From contig JAGOAX010000006.1 of NCBI GenBank assembly GCA_017983695.1, positions 1 to 64,000 of the forward strand: 64,000 bases of DNA. Reading direction: 5' to 3'. The notes below the pieces were generated by a model that was not told where the DNA came from, made no database searches, and saw only the letters and a list, made by a program, of their open reading frames with translations. The position numbers were made by a program, and so were the translations under genes. The DNA is from Ferruginibacter sp. GTDB taxonomy: Bacteria; Bacteroidota; Bacteroidia; Chitinophagales; Chitinophagaceae. This document shows positions 27,004 to 35,944 of the stretch, in pieces (the stretch's first letter is position 1; each line of letters begins with the position of its first letter).

Positions 27004-27477
27004 TTACAGCAGCCCCTCATCAGCAAAGCTATAATACCCTTCGCTGGTAATAATAATGTGGTCAATCACTCGAATATCATGATAAGCAGCGGCAACTTTT
27101 ATTTTTTGAGTCAATTCTTCATCAGCCCTGCTTGGTTTTAAATTTCCTGAAGGATGATTGTGGGATAGCACTATACTTACAGCCAATGATTTAATGGCAG
27201 CAGCTAATATTAATCTTGGGTCTGCTACAGTTCCTGTAAGTCCACCGGCAGATGCTTCATAAACACCAATCACTTTGTTGGCTCTGTTCAGCAATAGCAC
27301 TTTAAATTCTTCCTGCATCTCAATAGTGTTTTCATTCCATAATTCTTTCAGCAGTTTGTAGCAATCCTGTACACTGCCAATCTTTGGTCTTTCAGAAGGC
27401 TTTACTTTTGTTTTGTAAACCAATTCTACTTCTGCTACTCTTGTCCATTCCGGAAAATTCATTGCTAACTGTTCCAT
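27004..27477 (-). CDS. radC: RadC-like JAB-domain protein
   Basis: A 157-residue short RadC/JAB protein. JAMM metal ligands are H106-x-H108-P-S110 and D119 in SHNHPSGNLKPSRADEE, with the upstream Glu in MQEEFKVLLL. It lacks the N-terminal helix-hairpin-helix of chromosomal RadC. This short form is common on plasmids and integrative elements of Bacteroidota. Its function is not established despite the DNA-repair name. It is 104 bp upstream of the five-gene operon on the same strand and divergent from the next gene. Confidence 0.85.
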   Translation of the reverse strand: MEQLAMNFPEWTRVAEVELVYKTKVKPSERPKIGSVQDCYKLLKELWNENTIEMQEEFKVLLLNRANKVIGVYEASAGGLTGTVADPRLILAAAIKSLAVSIVLSHNHPSGNLKPSRADEELTQKIKVAAAYHDIRVIDHIIITSEGYYSFADEGLL

Positions 27478-27523
27478 AACTTAACTTTTTAATTGTTTAA
27501 AAATTAATTACAGAACATGCCCT

Positions 27524-27632
27524 GCCTTTTGGCAATAAAGGCCATGAAGCAACGGAATAAATAGTATCTAATTAATAGCGGAGCAGTTTTCTTTATGCCG
27601 GAATTTCATGGCCGCTTCAGCAGCCAAAAGGC
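27524..27632. repeat. Imperfect long inverted repeat in divergent promoter region
   Basis: Arms gccttttggc (27524-27533) and gccaaaaggc (27623-27632), with inner arms ggccatgaa (27540-27548) and ttcatggcc (27604-27612), form a roughly 109-bp dyad. It lies between the divergent RadC-like gene and the Cys/His-motif gene at 27672. It might be a protein-binding site, an RNA structure or the trace of an insertion. Confidence 0.6.
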
Positions 27633-27671
27633 TAAATTTGTGGGAGAATTAATGAAAAAAATATTTTTAAA

Positions 27672-28751
27672 ATGGCAACTTGTAAATTGTGCGATAAAGC
27701 GAAAGCTGACAAAACTAATTCGCATATACTTCCTCACTTTCTGATTAAAACAGCAATCAATAAAGAAGGCAGTAAACAGAGAGACTATGAACTTACATTT
27801 TCATTTTCTGAAAATGAATTTGTTGATGCTTTTTTTGGACGAAGCATAACTCTTGAAACCATAGAAAAATATAAAGGTCGTGAATTAACCGAAGAAGAAC
27901 TGGTTAAACAAAATCCATTTGCGAATGACTATATTTTTTGCGACAAATGCGAAAAAAAGATTAGTAAGCTTGAAGATTACTATTCAAAAAATATTCATCA
28001 AAAACTCAAAAAGCCTGGTGCAGGAAAAACTCATAAAGATTCAATTGGGAATGATAGAATTATTTTTGAAGACGTCTCTAAGGAAGTAGTGCTACTTTTC
28101 GTGTACACAATTTTTTACAGATGCTCAATTGCCCGTTATCACGGATTTAACATGAGAAACTGGGAAAGAAAGCTAAGAAAAGTTATAAATAAATTTCTTG
28201 CTGATGATATTGAAAATACAATTCAAAGAATTGAAGATAATAAAACAGAATTCGTCTATTTCCCAGTAATAAATACCCACTTTAAAATTGAAGACTCAGA
28301 AGATTCCACTAAAAATTTTGTAACAATTCTTCATTCAGACCTTCCATACTTTGTCTATTTAAATGATGTTACTTTTCATCTATTTACAAAGGAAAAGCAT
28401 GTAGGAAAAAGCAAGGAATTTTTTTATGGCATAAATGATATGATTATTCAACAGGAATCTGTAACAACGAAAAGCAGGCCATTTCAGGTTGTAGAACTTA
28501 CCGAAAAACAACATAAACAAGTAATCACTGTAGCTTTTGAATCTATGGCAAACAGACAAATGAAATTTATTAAAGTTGCATTCCAAGAAGTGCATATGAA
28601 AATATTTCATACATATGCCCCAGCAGAACTCGTTCACTTCTTCATTCAAAATCTAATAACTCAAGAAATGCCAGAAGGGGAAAGGTATGGAAGAGAAGGG
28701 ATGGCTCAAGCAATGTTTAAAAGCTGTAAAATTTACTATCAAATTCCTTAA
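27672..28751 (+). CDS. Cys/His-motif (HNH-like) protein of unknown function
   Basis: A 359-residue protein. The N-terminus has C4-x2-C7, then NSHILPHF with H18, and a second C90-x2-C93-E, an arrangement of four cysteines and an SHxxP motif that recalls HNH/treble-clef nucleases. The remainder is helical with no assignment. It stands alone on the plus strand among minus-strand genes, with bidirectional terminators after it, like a single-gene cargo. A nuclease role, perhaps in defence, is an inference from the motif. It is AT-rich, like the TrlF-like gene. Confidence 0.62.
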   Translation: MATCKLCDKAKADKTNSHILPHFLIKTAINKEGSKQRDYELTFSFSENEFVDAFFGRSITLETIEKYKGRELTEEELVKQNPFANDYIFCDKCEKKISKLEDYYSKNIHQKLKKPGAGKTHKDSIGNDRIIFEDVSKEVVLLFVYTIFYRCSIARYHGFNMRNWERKLRKVINKFLADDIENTIQRIEDNKTEFVYFPVINTHFKIEDSEDSTKNFVTILHSDLPYFVYLNDVTFHLFTKEKHVGKSKEFFYGINDMIIQQESVTTKSRPFQVVELTEKQHKQVITVAFESMANRQMKFIKVAFQEVHMKIFHTYAPAELVHFFIQNLITQEMPEGERYGREGMAQAMFKSCKIYYQIP

Positions 28752-28774
28752 AGTAAATATCTCCAAAAAACACC

Positions 28775-28824
28775 AAGCTGCCCCGCCATTTTATAAACTC
28801 TGTCTCCATGTTGCGGGGCAGCTT
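28775..28824. terminator. Rho-independent terminator (first of pair)
   Basis: A 12-bp perfect stem, aagctgccccgc with gcggggcagctt, 26-nt loop, followed by tttttat on the plus strand. It ends transcription of the Cys/His-motif gene. Confidence 0.8.
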
Positions 28825-28836
28825 TTTTATAAGTTT

Positions 28837-28866
28837 AAGGGGCATTTTGCAATGCCCCTTTTTTAA
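28837..28866. terminator. Bidirectional terminator between convergent genes
   Basis: A 10-bp stem aaggggcatt / aatgcccctt with a 4-nt loop, followed by Ts on the plus strand. The minus-strand reading also has a hairpin just after the DUF932 stop. It insulates the two convergent genes. Confidence 0.8.
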
Positions 28867-28869
28867 TAA

Positions 28870-29904
28870 TTAGCTCCAGCTACCTGCAAACTCACACTTT
28901 ACAAAACTCTCACAAAGCTGAAAAGCCTTTTGTGTTCTTAACTGTGCAGTTCCTCCGTACAATAAAGATTTCATTTTGGCTTCTTCGTCTTTGTAATTTC
29001 TTACATTTTGAAAATAGCCTGTAATGGCGTTGTATGTGCCGAACACCGTTCCCTTTGTTGTTTCATATTGTTGGGATGGGCTGGTCATATTATATTCGTA
29101 CACATCATCACACATATTTTTAAAACAGGTGCTTAGTTCATCCATTTCACCTTTTTCAATATTCTGCAATACTTCTTTGTTTGGAACCATTGCCAGTTGT
29201 ATCAATTTCTGCACTTCTTTATCGGTGATACGAACTTTTGCCCATTGGTTAAAAATTTCTTCTAACTGGATAGATAGCTGATTAGATATTCCCATTACTT
29301 TATGTGCTTCTTCCAGCCTTTCTTTCGCATTGGCAGTGTGACGAATTCTAATAGAATTACTACAGTTTTTCAATGCTGCGTTAAGGGTATTGTTGCAAAC
29401 AATACGAATAGGAGTAAAAGCCGCCATGATGCTACCAAACCCATCATGTGAAGTGGTAAGGAATAAATACTTTTCAATCATATCATCACTACCAACTTTG
29501 ATATAGCCCGGCAATTTAGCAGTAATAAAAATCTTTTCGCCTTTGCCTAATGCCCCTGCTGTTTCGTATTGGATGCCATCACCATCTACAATAGCATCAA
29601 AGAAACTGAAAGCATCAATGTTCTGTACCACTTCGTAATCTTTACCTAAGCGGTCACCTAATATGGCGTTGGTATCAGGGCGGTAAGTATAGAATGAATT
29701 TTTAGAAATTATTTCAGTTCCATCATCAAGCCTGTGGGTATTGGGTCTTTTATAAACTTCAAAGTCAAGCCCTGCAAATTGCAATGCTTCTTTGCTGTTT
29801 GGATAATCTTCTACTATCTGTCCCAATCCATGCCATGCTTTTTCTTTTACTGAAAAAAAACTGTGTTTACCTGTTTGCTCGTTGAAATTAATATTGTGTG
29901 CCAT
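28870..29904 (-). CDS. DUF932 (phage/plasmid-like) protein
   Basis: A protein of about 344 residues starting MAHNINFNEQTG. An open frame extends 20 codons further up to 29964, but those codons (MASCQMAGC...) do not look like the family start. Matches to the phage/plasmid-like DUF932 family include KEKAWHGLGQIVEDYPNS, NSFYTYRPDTNAILGDRLG and IRIVCNNTLNAALKN. The biochemical role is unknown; the family is carried by phages, plasmids and integrative elements. It follows the ssb gene on the same strand with 65 bp between, so a shared operon is likely. Confidence 0.83.
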   Translation of the reverse strand: MAHNINFNEQTGKHSFFSVKEKAWHGLGQIVEDYPNSKEALQFAGLDFEVYKRPNTHRLDDGTEIISKNSFYTYRPDTNAILGDRLGKDYEVVQNIDAFSFFDAIVDGDGIQYETAGALGKGEKIFITAKLPGYIKVGSDDMIEKYLFLTTSHDGFGSIMAAFTPIRIVCNNTLNAALKNCSNSIRIRHTANAKERLEEAHKVMGISNQLSIQLEEIFNQWAKVRITDKEVQKLIQLAMVPNKEVLQNIEKGEMDELSTCFKNMCDDVYEYNMTSPSQQYETTKGTVFGTYNAITGYFQNVRNYKDEEAKMKSLLYGGTAQLRTQKAFQLCESFVKCEFAGSWS

Positions 29905-29969
29905 AATCGTAAATTTAGAAATGATTAAAAATGAAAAGCATCCTGCCATTTGACAGGATGCCATAAAAA

Positions 29970-30371
29970 CTAAAATGGTAAGTCGTCTGCGACTGCTGAA
30001 AGGGCTGCCGCTGGTGCTGTGTTCATTGGTCCTACTGGCGCAGGTATTGCATTACCACCAGTAGAACGGCCATGCAATTTGATGCTGTTTACATGAAACG
30101 TAAGGCTGGCTTTTACTTCGCCTTCTTTGTTTGTCCAGGCGTTTGCTCCAACTCTGCCTGAACATTCTACCAATGTGCCTTTAGTAAGGTAAGCAGCCAC
30201 ACCGGGGTTAATCCAATACGAACAGTTTACATAAGTTACAATCTTTTGTACTTCATCGTTTCCTTTTGTTTTGTAAGTGTCATTAATAGCAATAGAAAAG
30301 TTCACTACTTTTTTCCCTGCTTTTGTTTCGCTAACGGTTGCGTCTGCGGTAATTCTGCCGATGATTTCCAT
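29970..30371 (-). CDS. ssb: Single-stranded DNA-binding protein
   Basis: A 133-residue OB-fold SSB. MEIIGRITADATVSETKAGK is the usual first strand pair, NFSIAINDTYK follows, and the C-terminus ends DDLPF, the acidic tip that recruits partner proteins. The linker is short and Ala/Pro rich. It resembles the element-borne short SSBs that accompany DUF932 and RadC-like genes in Bacteroidota mobile elements, where it protects transferred single strands. The start is 40 bp from a structured gene-free stretch. Confidence 0.9.
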   Translation of the reverse strand: MEIIGRITADATVSETKAGKKVVNFSIAINDTYKTKGNDEVQKIVTYVNCSYWINPGVAAYLTKGTLVECSGRVGANAWTNKEGEVKASLTFHVNSIKLHGRSTGGNAIPAPVGPMNTAPAAALSAVADDLPF

Positions 30372-30962
30372 AACATGAAATTTTAAATGTTTAAAAAATA
30401 ATTATTAAATGAAGTCAGCTTCGCTTCATTCATTTACCCTTAGCGACCAGCCATTAGGACTGCGGCGGAGAAACAAGGTTTTTCAAATAAAATACTACCC
30501 CGTGTGGGATAGTATTGAATACTCTGGTGGAGATTTTTTTGAAAACCCGTGGCGATTTACGGCTCTATATAGTGTGGGACGAAGACCTTGTTTCGTACAG
30601 AGCAGGACAATAATTTTGCGGCAGGGTCAGTTGAATGAGCAGTATTGCAATTCCATCTTTGTAAAATCTGCTTTGCGGATTCTGGAATTGTGTTTGGCAG
30701 GATAGCTTTATTAGCATCTTGCAGAAAAGCCAATCTCAATTCCCAATACTCCTTATCCGGCGCAATGGTTCCACCGTTTCGTTATGACGAAGGAGTAACG
30801 ATTTATACAAACGGTGAAAGGATTGCGCCGGGTCTTTGCTGCCCAATGGACAGAAAGTTGAACGGAGATTATATTTTCTCTTTCACTGAAAGAAAAAATA
30901 TAACAAATCAAAGATTGCAACAGAAGATGAACAGAGAATAAAAGCTGGCAAACAAAAAAATA
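30372..30962. other. Gene-free stretch with several inverted repeats
   Basis: About 590 bp with no convincing gene. It holds a 23-bp imperfect dyad (30757-30779 with 30809-30831, 19 or so pairs) enclosing cgtta/taacg, a 10-bp dyad gaaacaaggt (30470-30479) with accttgtttc (30585-30594), and a 12-bp near-palindrome around 30491-30514 (aatactacccc/tgggatagtatt). This density suggests a structured RNA, a replication or transfer site, or the junction between the mobile segment and the chromosome. Confidence 0.5.
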
Positions 30963-31466
30963 TTACTCACCTGATAAAATTGAAAAGTGTTTTATTCTTC
31001 TTTCTTCGTCAGGGTCTGGAATAAAAGGAATAGATTGAAGTTGCAAAATATAATCAGCAGGTAACTGATTTTGGATAGCACCTGTTATAATAAATTCTTT
31101 ATACCAATCGTAGGCAACTAAGCTATTGTTGATTGAATTGCTATCAGCGATATAAACCTGGGCAATATGCTTCAAACTGTTTTCATCAGTAAAAGTCAAA
31201 CAATCTTCATTGTAACCCTTGCCCAATCCCTCTGCTTTATCAAGCAAAGTTTTCTCATTACTATCAATCTCAAACAATATTCCCCAAACTATATCGGTGG
31301 CAATGTCAGACTTTTCTATGTTAGCTTTAGCAGAGCCATCTTTTTTACTCACTTTATTACACACTAATTTGTAGCCTGTAAGAAATACATTAGAAACCTT
31401 TGTTGCAGAAGGTACCCGAAGTGTCAGCCTGTTAATGTTCATATTTGAGCCGTAAGCAAAAATCAA
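30963..31466 (-). CDS. Gamma-glutamylcyclotransferase-like protein
   Basis: A 167-residue protein with FAYGSNM at residues 3-9, the phosphate/gamma-glutamyl-binding loop of the GGCT/AIG2 superfamily, and a downstream LLDKAEGLGKGY segment carrying the expected catalytic Glu. Members release 5-oxoproline from gamma-glutamyl compounds, though specificities vary. It sits between the structured gene-free stretch and the polysaccharide locus, with no clear operon link to either, so it may be the first chromosomal gene past the mobile region. Confidence 0.8.
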   Translation of the reverse strand: MIFAYGSNMNINRLTLRVPSATKVSNVFLTGYKLVCNKVSKKDGSAKANIEKSDIATDIVWGILFEIDSNEKTLLDKAEGLGKGYNEDCLTFTDENSLKHIAQVYIADSNSINNSLVAYDWYKEFIITGAIQNQLPADYILQLQSIPFIPDPDEERRIKHFSILSGE

Positions 31467-31545
31467 TATCTTGTTATCTGATTAATATTTTAAAGGTTTA
31501 AAGCATCTTTGGTTGTCTGAAACTGTATTTATTTTAATAGACTAT

Positions 31546-32832
31546 TTACTTTGCTAACAATTTATTTTTCCCCGCTTTATATCCTCTCAGAGAATAATAA
31601 AGAATATACAGGTAGCAAGGTATCATTAATACAAAAAATACTAACTGAAACCCGTATTCATCTTTAAAAGCTGCAAATGCTTTCGGAATTAATGCGCCAC
31701 CGGCAATACCCATAATAAGAATGGCTGAACCCTTTTCTGTAAATTTTCCCAAGCCACTTATAGCAAGTGGAAAAATTGCAGGCCACATTAACGCATTGGC
31801 TAAACCTAAGGCTGCAACAAAAGCAACAGATGTATATCCTTTTGTAAAAAAAGCCGCTGCGGTAAATAGAATGCCCAATACAGCAGAATATTTTAATGCT
31901 GCCTGTTGAGAAATATATTTTGGAATAGTAATCAAGCCGATAACATACCCCAGCAACATTGCTGCCAGTGTATAAGATGTAAAATATTTTGTTTCATCAG
32001 TAGGTATATCGAAACCTTTGCCGTAAGTACCTATGGCATCGCCAGCCATTACCTCTACACCTACATAAACGAAAATACAAGCAGCACCCAGCCACAAATG
32101 CGGAAAATGAAAAATGCTTGTCTTTGCTTTTTCTGAACCATTATTTGCGACTTGCAAATTTGCTTCTGAAGTTTTTATTTCAGGTAGCGAAGATTTTAAT
32201 ATCCAAAAGCCCAGTAGTACCAGTACTACCGACATGATTGCATACGGCGTATAAATTTTTGAAGCAAATTCAGATAAGATAGTGTCTTTTGTTGATTGGT
32301 CAGTTGCAGCATTTACACTTCCTTCCAATTCTCCAATCCCTTTTAATACAAATGCACTTAAAACAATAGGGCTAATGATTCCGGCTATTTTGTTGCAAAT
32401 ACCTACTATACTTATTCGCTTAGCGGCACTCTCTATTGGGCCAATAATGCTTATATAAGGATTAGATGCTGTTTGCAAAAGAGAAAGCCCTGAGCCTATT
32501 ACAAAAAGCCCAAGCAATGACATTGAATAATTTCTTTCCGTTGCAAAATGCCCGAACAAGAAAGTGCCAATGGCCATTACCACCAGGGCCATAGCCATCC
32601 CTTTTTTCATTCCTGTTTTTTCCAAAACCCAGGAAGACGGAAGGGCCAGGAAAAAGTAAGCCATATAAAATGCTGTTGTAACCATAAAGGCTTTTGAATC
32701 GGTGTCCAATCCGAAAGCCAGTTTTACATAAGTAATGAGCGGACCGTTTAACCAGGTTACAAATCCGAATACAAAAAATAAAATTGCGATGATGACTATG
32801 GCATTCCTGTTACTCTTTTGTTGATGGGGCAT
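31546..32832 (-). CDS. nagP: Sugar:proton symporter, FucP/NagP-type MFS
   Basis: A 428-residue, 12-helix major facilitator of the FucP family. Diagnostic stretches are FFVFGFVTWLNGPLI in helix 1, QTASNPYISIIGP after helix 4, and the KISQQAALK linker before helix 9. The family transports L-fucose, glucose/galactose or N-acetylglucosamine. With three hexosaminidases and a glucosamine-6-phosphate deaminase in the locus, N-acetylglucosamine (NagP) is the likely substrate; this is context, not sequence proof. It is the most distal gene of the locus and 60 bp after the FGE gene. Confidence 0.78.
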   Translation of the reverse strand: MPHQQKSNRNAIVIIAILFFVFGFVTWLNGPLITYVKLAFGLDTDSKAFMVTTAFYMAYFFLALPSSWVLEKTGMKKGMAMALVVMAIGTFLFGHFATERNYSMSLLGLFVIGSGLSLLQTASNPYISIIGPIESAAKRISIVGICNKIAGIISPIVLSAFVLKGIGELEGSVNAATDQSTKDTILSEFASKIYTPYAIMSVVLVLLGFWILKSSLPEIKTSEANLQVANNGSEKAKTSIFHFPHLWLGAACIFVYVGVEVMAGDAIGTYGKGFDIPTDETKYFTSYTLAAMLLGYVIGLITIPKYISQQAALKYSAVLGILFTAAAFFTKGYTSVAFVAALGLANALMWPAIFPLAISGLGKFTEKGSAILIMGIAGGALIPKAFAAFKDEYGFQLVFFVLMIPCYLYILYYSLRGYKAGKNKLLAK

Positions 32833-32892
32833 ATAATCGTTTTTGTATGTTTTTAAATTATTTTATCATTGTTGGTTTTATGCATTATAAGT

Positions 32893-34011
32893 TCAATCTG
32901 CTGCACATCGAAAACCGGTATGCTCCAACCCAGTATCGGGAGAGGTTTTCATTCTTGCTGTAACACGGTATCCCTTGCAATAAGAAGCATTACATAAGAA
33001 TGAACCACCCCGAACCACCCGTTTGGGCACTGTTGGTTCCATAGGGTCGTAACTGTTTGCCGGACCTTGCGGATATATTGCAACTACATTTTTCATTGTG
33101 TTGTAATAATCTTCTTTATACCAGTCAGTACACCATTCCCAAACATTACCGGCCATATCATACAAACCATATCCGTTTGCAGCAAATGATTTTACAGGAG
33201 CCAGTCTTGCATATTTATCCCAATCTGTATTTTTATAAGGAAAACTTCCCTGCCATGTGTTGGCTTTAGGTTTTCCTTTTTCTATGTCTTCATCGCCCCA
33301 AAAATATTTTTCATTTTTCTTTCCACCTCTTGCTGCATATTCCCATTCTGCTTCTGTTGGCAATCGTTTACCTGCCCATTTGCAATACGCTATTGCATCG
33401 TACCATGATATATGAACCACAGGCAAATTGTCTTTTCCCGCAATACTACTTCCTTCTCCCTGTGGATGTTTCCAATCTGCACCTTTCTTCCATGCCCACC
33501 ATTGCAATGCATCTGTTAATGATACAGCCCGTTGAGTGGGTGTAAAGACTAAGGATGCTGCCACCAATACACTATCCGGCGGTTTTGGCGTATCCGGCGG
33601 CAATTGTTTTTTCATATCTTCCCAATCGGGGACTTTTTCGGCTGTAGTTATATAACCAGTGGCATCCACAAATTTTTTGAATTGTGCATTGGTTACTTCG
33701 GTTACATCCATCCAAAAACCATCAAGCTTAACTTCATGCTGAGGATACTCATCACTGCGGCCTTCATTATCAGTTGCTCCCATTAAAAAAGTACTTCCTT
33801 CCATCCAAACCATTCCTTCATGTGAAGCAGTTGCAGTACCCATAGTGGTTGTGTCAGCTTGTGCAGTAGCAATACGGGAAGGTAAGTTTCCTTCACAAGA
33901 AATCGCCGTATCCTTATGTGTTATCCTGCCGGATTGATTTGATTGATTGCAGGACGCAGCTATACAAAATAGCGTCACAAAACCTGATAACTTTTTTATC
34001 TGCTTAAACAT
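32893..34011 (-). CDS. Formylglycine-generating enzyme (sulfatase activator), lipoprotein
   Basis: A 372-residue FGE/SUMF1-type protein. A lipoprotein signal ends at the AASC box near residue 20. The FGE fold has EVTNAQFKKFVDATGY, LPTEAEWEYAARGG and GNVWEWCTDWY. The copper-binding catalytic pair is visible as C340 and C345 in GGSFLCNASYCKGYRV, followed by HTGFRCA. It converts the sulfatase Cys (or Ser) to formylglycine. Many FGE-fold relatives lack the cysteine pair, so this is a likely true FGE. It sits 95 bp downstream of the first sulfatase, exported so that it could mature sulfatases outside the cytoplasm. Confidence 0.85.
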   Translation of the reverse strand: MFKQIKKLSGFVTLFCIAASCNQSNQSGRITHKDTAISCEGNLPSRIATAQADTTTMGTATASHEGMVWMEGSTFLMGATDNEGRSDEYPQHEVKLDGFWMDVTEVTNAQFKKFVDATGYITTAEKVPDWEDMKKQLPPDTPKPPDSVLVAASLVFTPTQRAVSLTDALQWWAWKKGADWKHPQGEGSSIAGKDNLPVVHISWYDAIAYCKWAGKRLPTEAEWEYAARGGKKNEKYFWGDEDIEKGKPKANTWQGSFPYKNTDWDKYARLAPVKSFAANGYGLYDMAGNVWEWCTDWYKEDYYNTMKNVVAIYPQGPANSYDPMEPTVPKRVVRGGSFLCNASYCKGYRVTARMKTSPDTGLEHTGFRCAAD

Positions 34012-34106
34012 TATGCGATGTATTCATTTCTTTTGTTGGTAAAAAATCTGCATATTTATTATTCTCACTTTATAAAAAATTAGTACACTCTCTTTTCTTA
34101 AATTAA

Positions 34107-35933
34107 TTATTGCTCACTTTCCACATCCCGGCTATCGCTGATTCGTAAATACTTTGTTTCTGGAAACCAAGATTCCTGTAAAGGGTATACATTATATTTT
34201 TTTGCTTCTATCTCAAACAAAGCCCGGAGTTCTTTTAACTTCCCTGGATATTTATCCGCCAGGTTTACCCTTTCATTAAAATCATTCTTCATATCATATA
34301 ACTCCCACACATCATCTGCGAAAGCACCGCCTGGTTTATGATAAGTAGCCGCTTTCCAGCCGTCTTTATACAAAGCCCTGTTAGCTCCCGTTTCAAAATA
34401 TTGTAGTGTGTGCCTGTCATTTGCTTTGGCATTATTCAACGAATACATCATACTGGTTCCTTCTATCTGCTCCTGTTTATAGCCATTGATTAATGCTGGT
34501 ATCTTTGCCTTTGTAATTTCAATGATGGAGGGCCATATATCAATGAGATGAACAAATTGATTCCTGATTCCGCCTTTTTCTTTTATCATTTTAGGATAAA
34601 AAACAATCAATGGGTTATGCGTTCCTCCTTCTGCATTGGCATCGCATTTCCATAACTTAAAAGGAGCATTGCTTGCCTGTGTCCAACCTAAAGCAATGTC
34701 ACCATTAAAATAGCGGGTACCTATTTTATCAATATCTTTTAATGCAGCCGATACCCGTTCTTCTCTTGTCAAATTATTTTGACCATTTGATAATTCTGGC
34801 AAGTCGGCGGTGTATTTAGTGGCTCCATTATCACCAATAATTACAAATACGATTGTATTTTCTAATTGCCCTATCTGTAATAAATAATTCATCACCCGAC
34901 CAATTTCATAATCAGTCTGCGAAAGAAATCCTGCATGAGCTTCCATAGCCCTTGCCATAATTTTCTTTTCATCAGCCGGTAAATCATCCCATGCCCTTAT
35001 CCTTTCATCACGGGGTAGCAATGTTACATATTCCGGAACAACTCCTAATTTTTTTTGATTGGCTAATACTATTTCCGGGTATTTATCCCAACCCATATCA
35101 AATTTTCCCTTGTACTTATCAATCCATTCCTTATCCACTTGTAAAGGAGAATGAACAGCACCCGGCGTCAGGTATAATAAAAATGGCTTATCGGGATTGG
35201 CTCTTTTCTGTTCGCCGATATATTTAATAGATGCATCTGCTAAATAAGTATTCAGATGTATTTCCTTTTTTGTATTGATATGAACCCGGGTATTACCTTC
35301 CCATAATACAGGATGATACTGGTCGGTGGCAGATTCATGAAATCCATAAAAACGGTCAAAGCCCCGACCGGTTGGCCAGCGGTTAAATGGACCCGCAGCT
35401 GTTCTTTCAGCTACAGGTGTTAAATGCCATTTGCCAACGGCAAATGTATTATATCCATTCTCCCGCAACACTTCGGCCATCGTTGCTTTTTCAAAAGGCA
35501 TATAGCCATCATAGCCTGGTGCATCAAAAGCTGTTTCGGTAAAATGACCCATGTGCACCGAATGATGATTGCGACCAGTTAATAACGCCGCACGGGAAGG
35601 TGCGCACAAAGCAGTGGTATGAAAATTATTGTATTTTAATCCGTTGTTGGCGAGGCTGTCAAACACTGGTGTCTCGGCTATTCCTCCAAACGTTCCTGCT
35701 GTGCTGAAACCAACATCGTCGAGCATTATCACTACAATATTCGGAGTTCCTGCCGGTGCCTTTACGGAATATGCATTTTTAAATGCTTTTGTTACCGTAT
35801 CATATTTTATTATGCCGTCGTTGTACTTTTTTGCAGGACTATGTTGTGCAAGACAATAACCTCCGCTCAGCAAGAGAATAAAAGTGATTATAAATCTTGC
35901 ATTATTGTTTTTTAGAAAATCTGTTTGTTTCAT
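34107..35933 (-). CDS. Arylsulfatase, secreted (S1 family)
   Basis: A 608-residue sulfatase with an N-terminal signal peptide (residues about 12-30, ending CLAQH). Metal ligands lie in IVVIMLDDVGF, and the formylglycine motif is C110-A-P-S-R114 followed by AALLTGR. The later VFVIIGDNGAT motif provides further ligands. It removes sulfate from sugars. The first 100 residues and the length fit the arylsulfatase A-like group. It is 12 bp from the SGNH-GH20 gene upstream and just before the FGE gene, so all three are probably cotranscribed. Substrate position cannot be read directly. Confidence 0.87.
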   Translation of the reverse strand: MKQTDFLKNNNARFIITFILLLSGGYCLAQHSPAKKYNDGIIKYDTVTKAFKNAYSVKAPAGTPNIVVIMLDDVGFSTAGTFGGIAETPVFDSLANNGLKYNNFHTTALCAPSRAALLTGRNHHSVHMGHFTETAFDAPGYDGYMPFEKATMAEVLRENGYNTFAVGKWHLTPVAERTAAGPFNRWPTGRGFDRFYGFHESATDQYHPVLWEGNTRVHINTKKEIHLNTYLADASIKYIGEQKRANPDKPFLLYLTPGAVHSPLQVDKEWIDKYKGKFDMGWDKYPEIVLANQKKLGVVPEYVTLLPRDERIRAWDDLPADEKKIMARAMEAHAGFLSQTDYEIGRVMNYLLQIGQLENTIVFVIIGDNGATKYTADLPELSNGQNNLTREERVSAALKDIDKIGTRYFNGDIALGWTQASNAPFKLWKCDANAEGGTHNPLIVFYPKMIKEKGGIRNQFVHLIDIWPSIIEITKAKIPALINGYKQEQIEGTSMMYSLNNAKANDRHTLQYFETGANRALYKDGWKAATYHKPGGAFADDVWELYDMKNDFNERVNLADKYPGKLKELRALFEIEAKKYNVYPLQESWFPETKYLRISDSRDVESEQ

Positions 35934-35944
35934 ACAGCAAAATT

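Noticed and set aside
27004..27477. Chromosomal radC repair gene
   Set aside because: The protein has only the JAB domain and lies among mobile-element genes, so it is the element-borne short form, not the housekeeping gene.
30409..30941. Overlapping plus- and minus-strand open frames in the gene-free stretch
   Set aside because: Their translations have no family resemblance, overlap one another, and the DNA is dominated by inverted repeats. I treat the stretch as structured non-coding.
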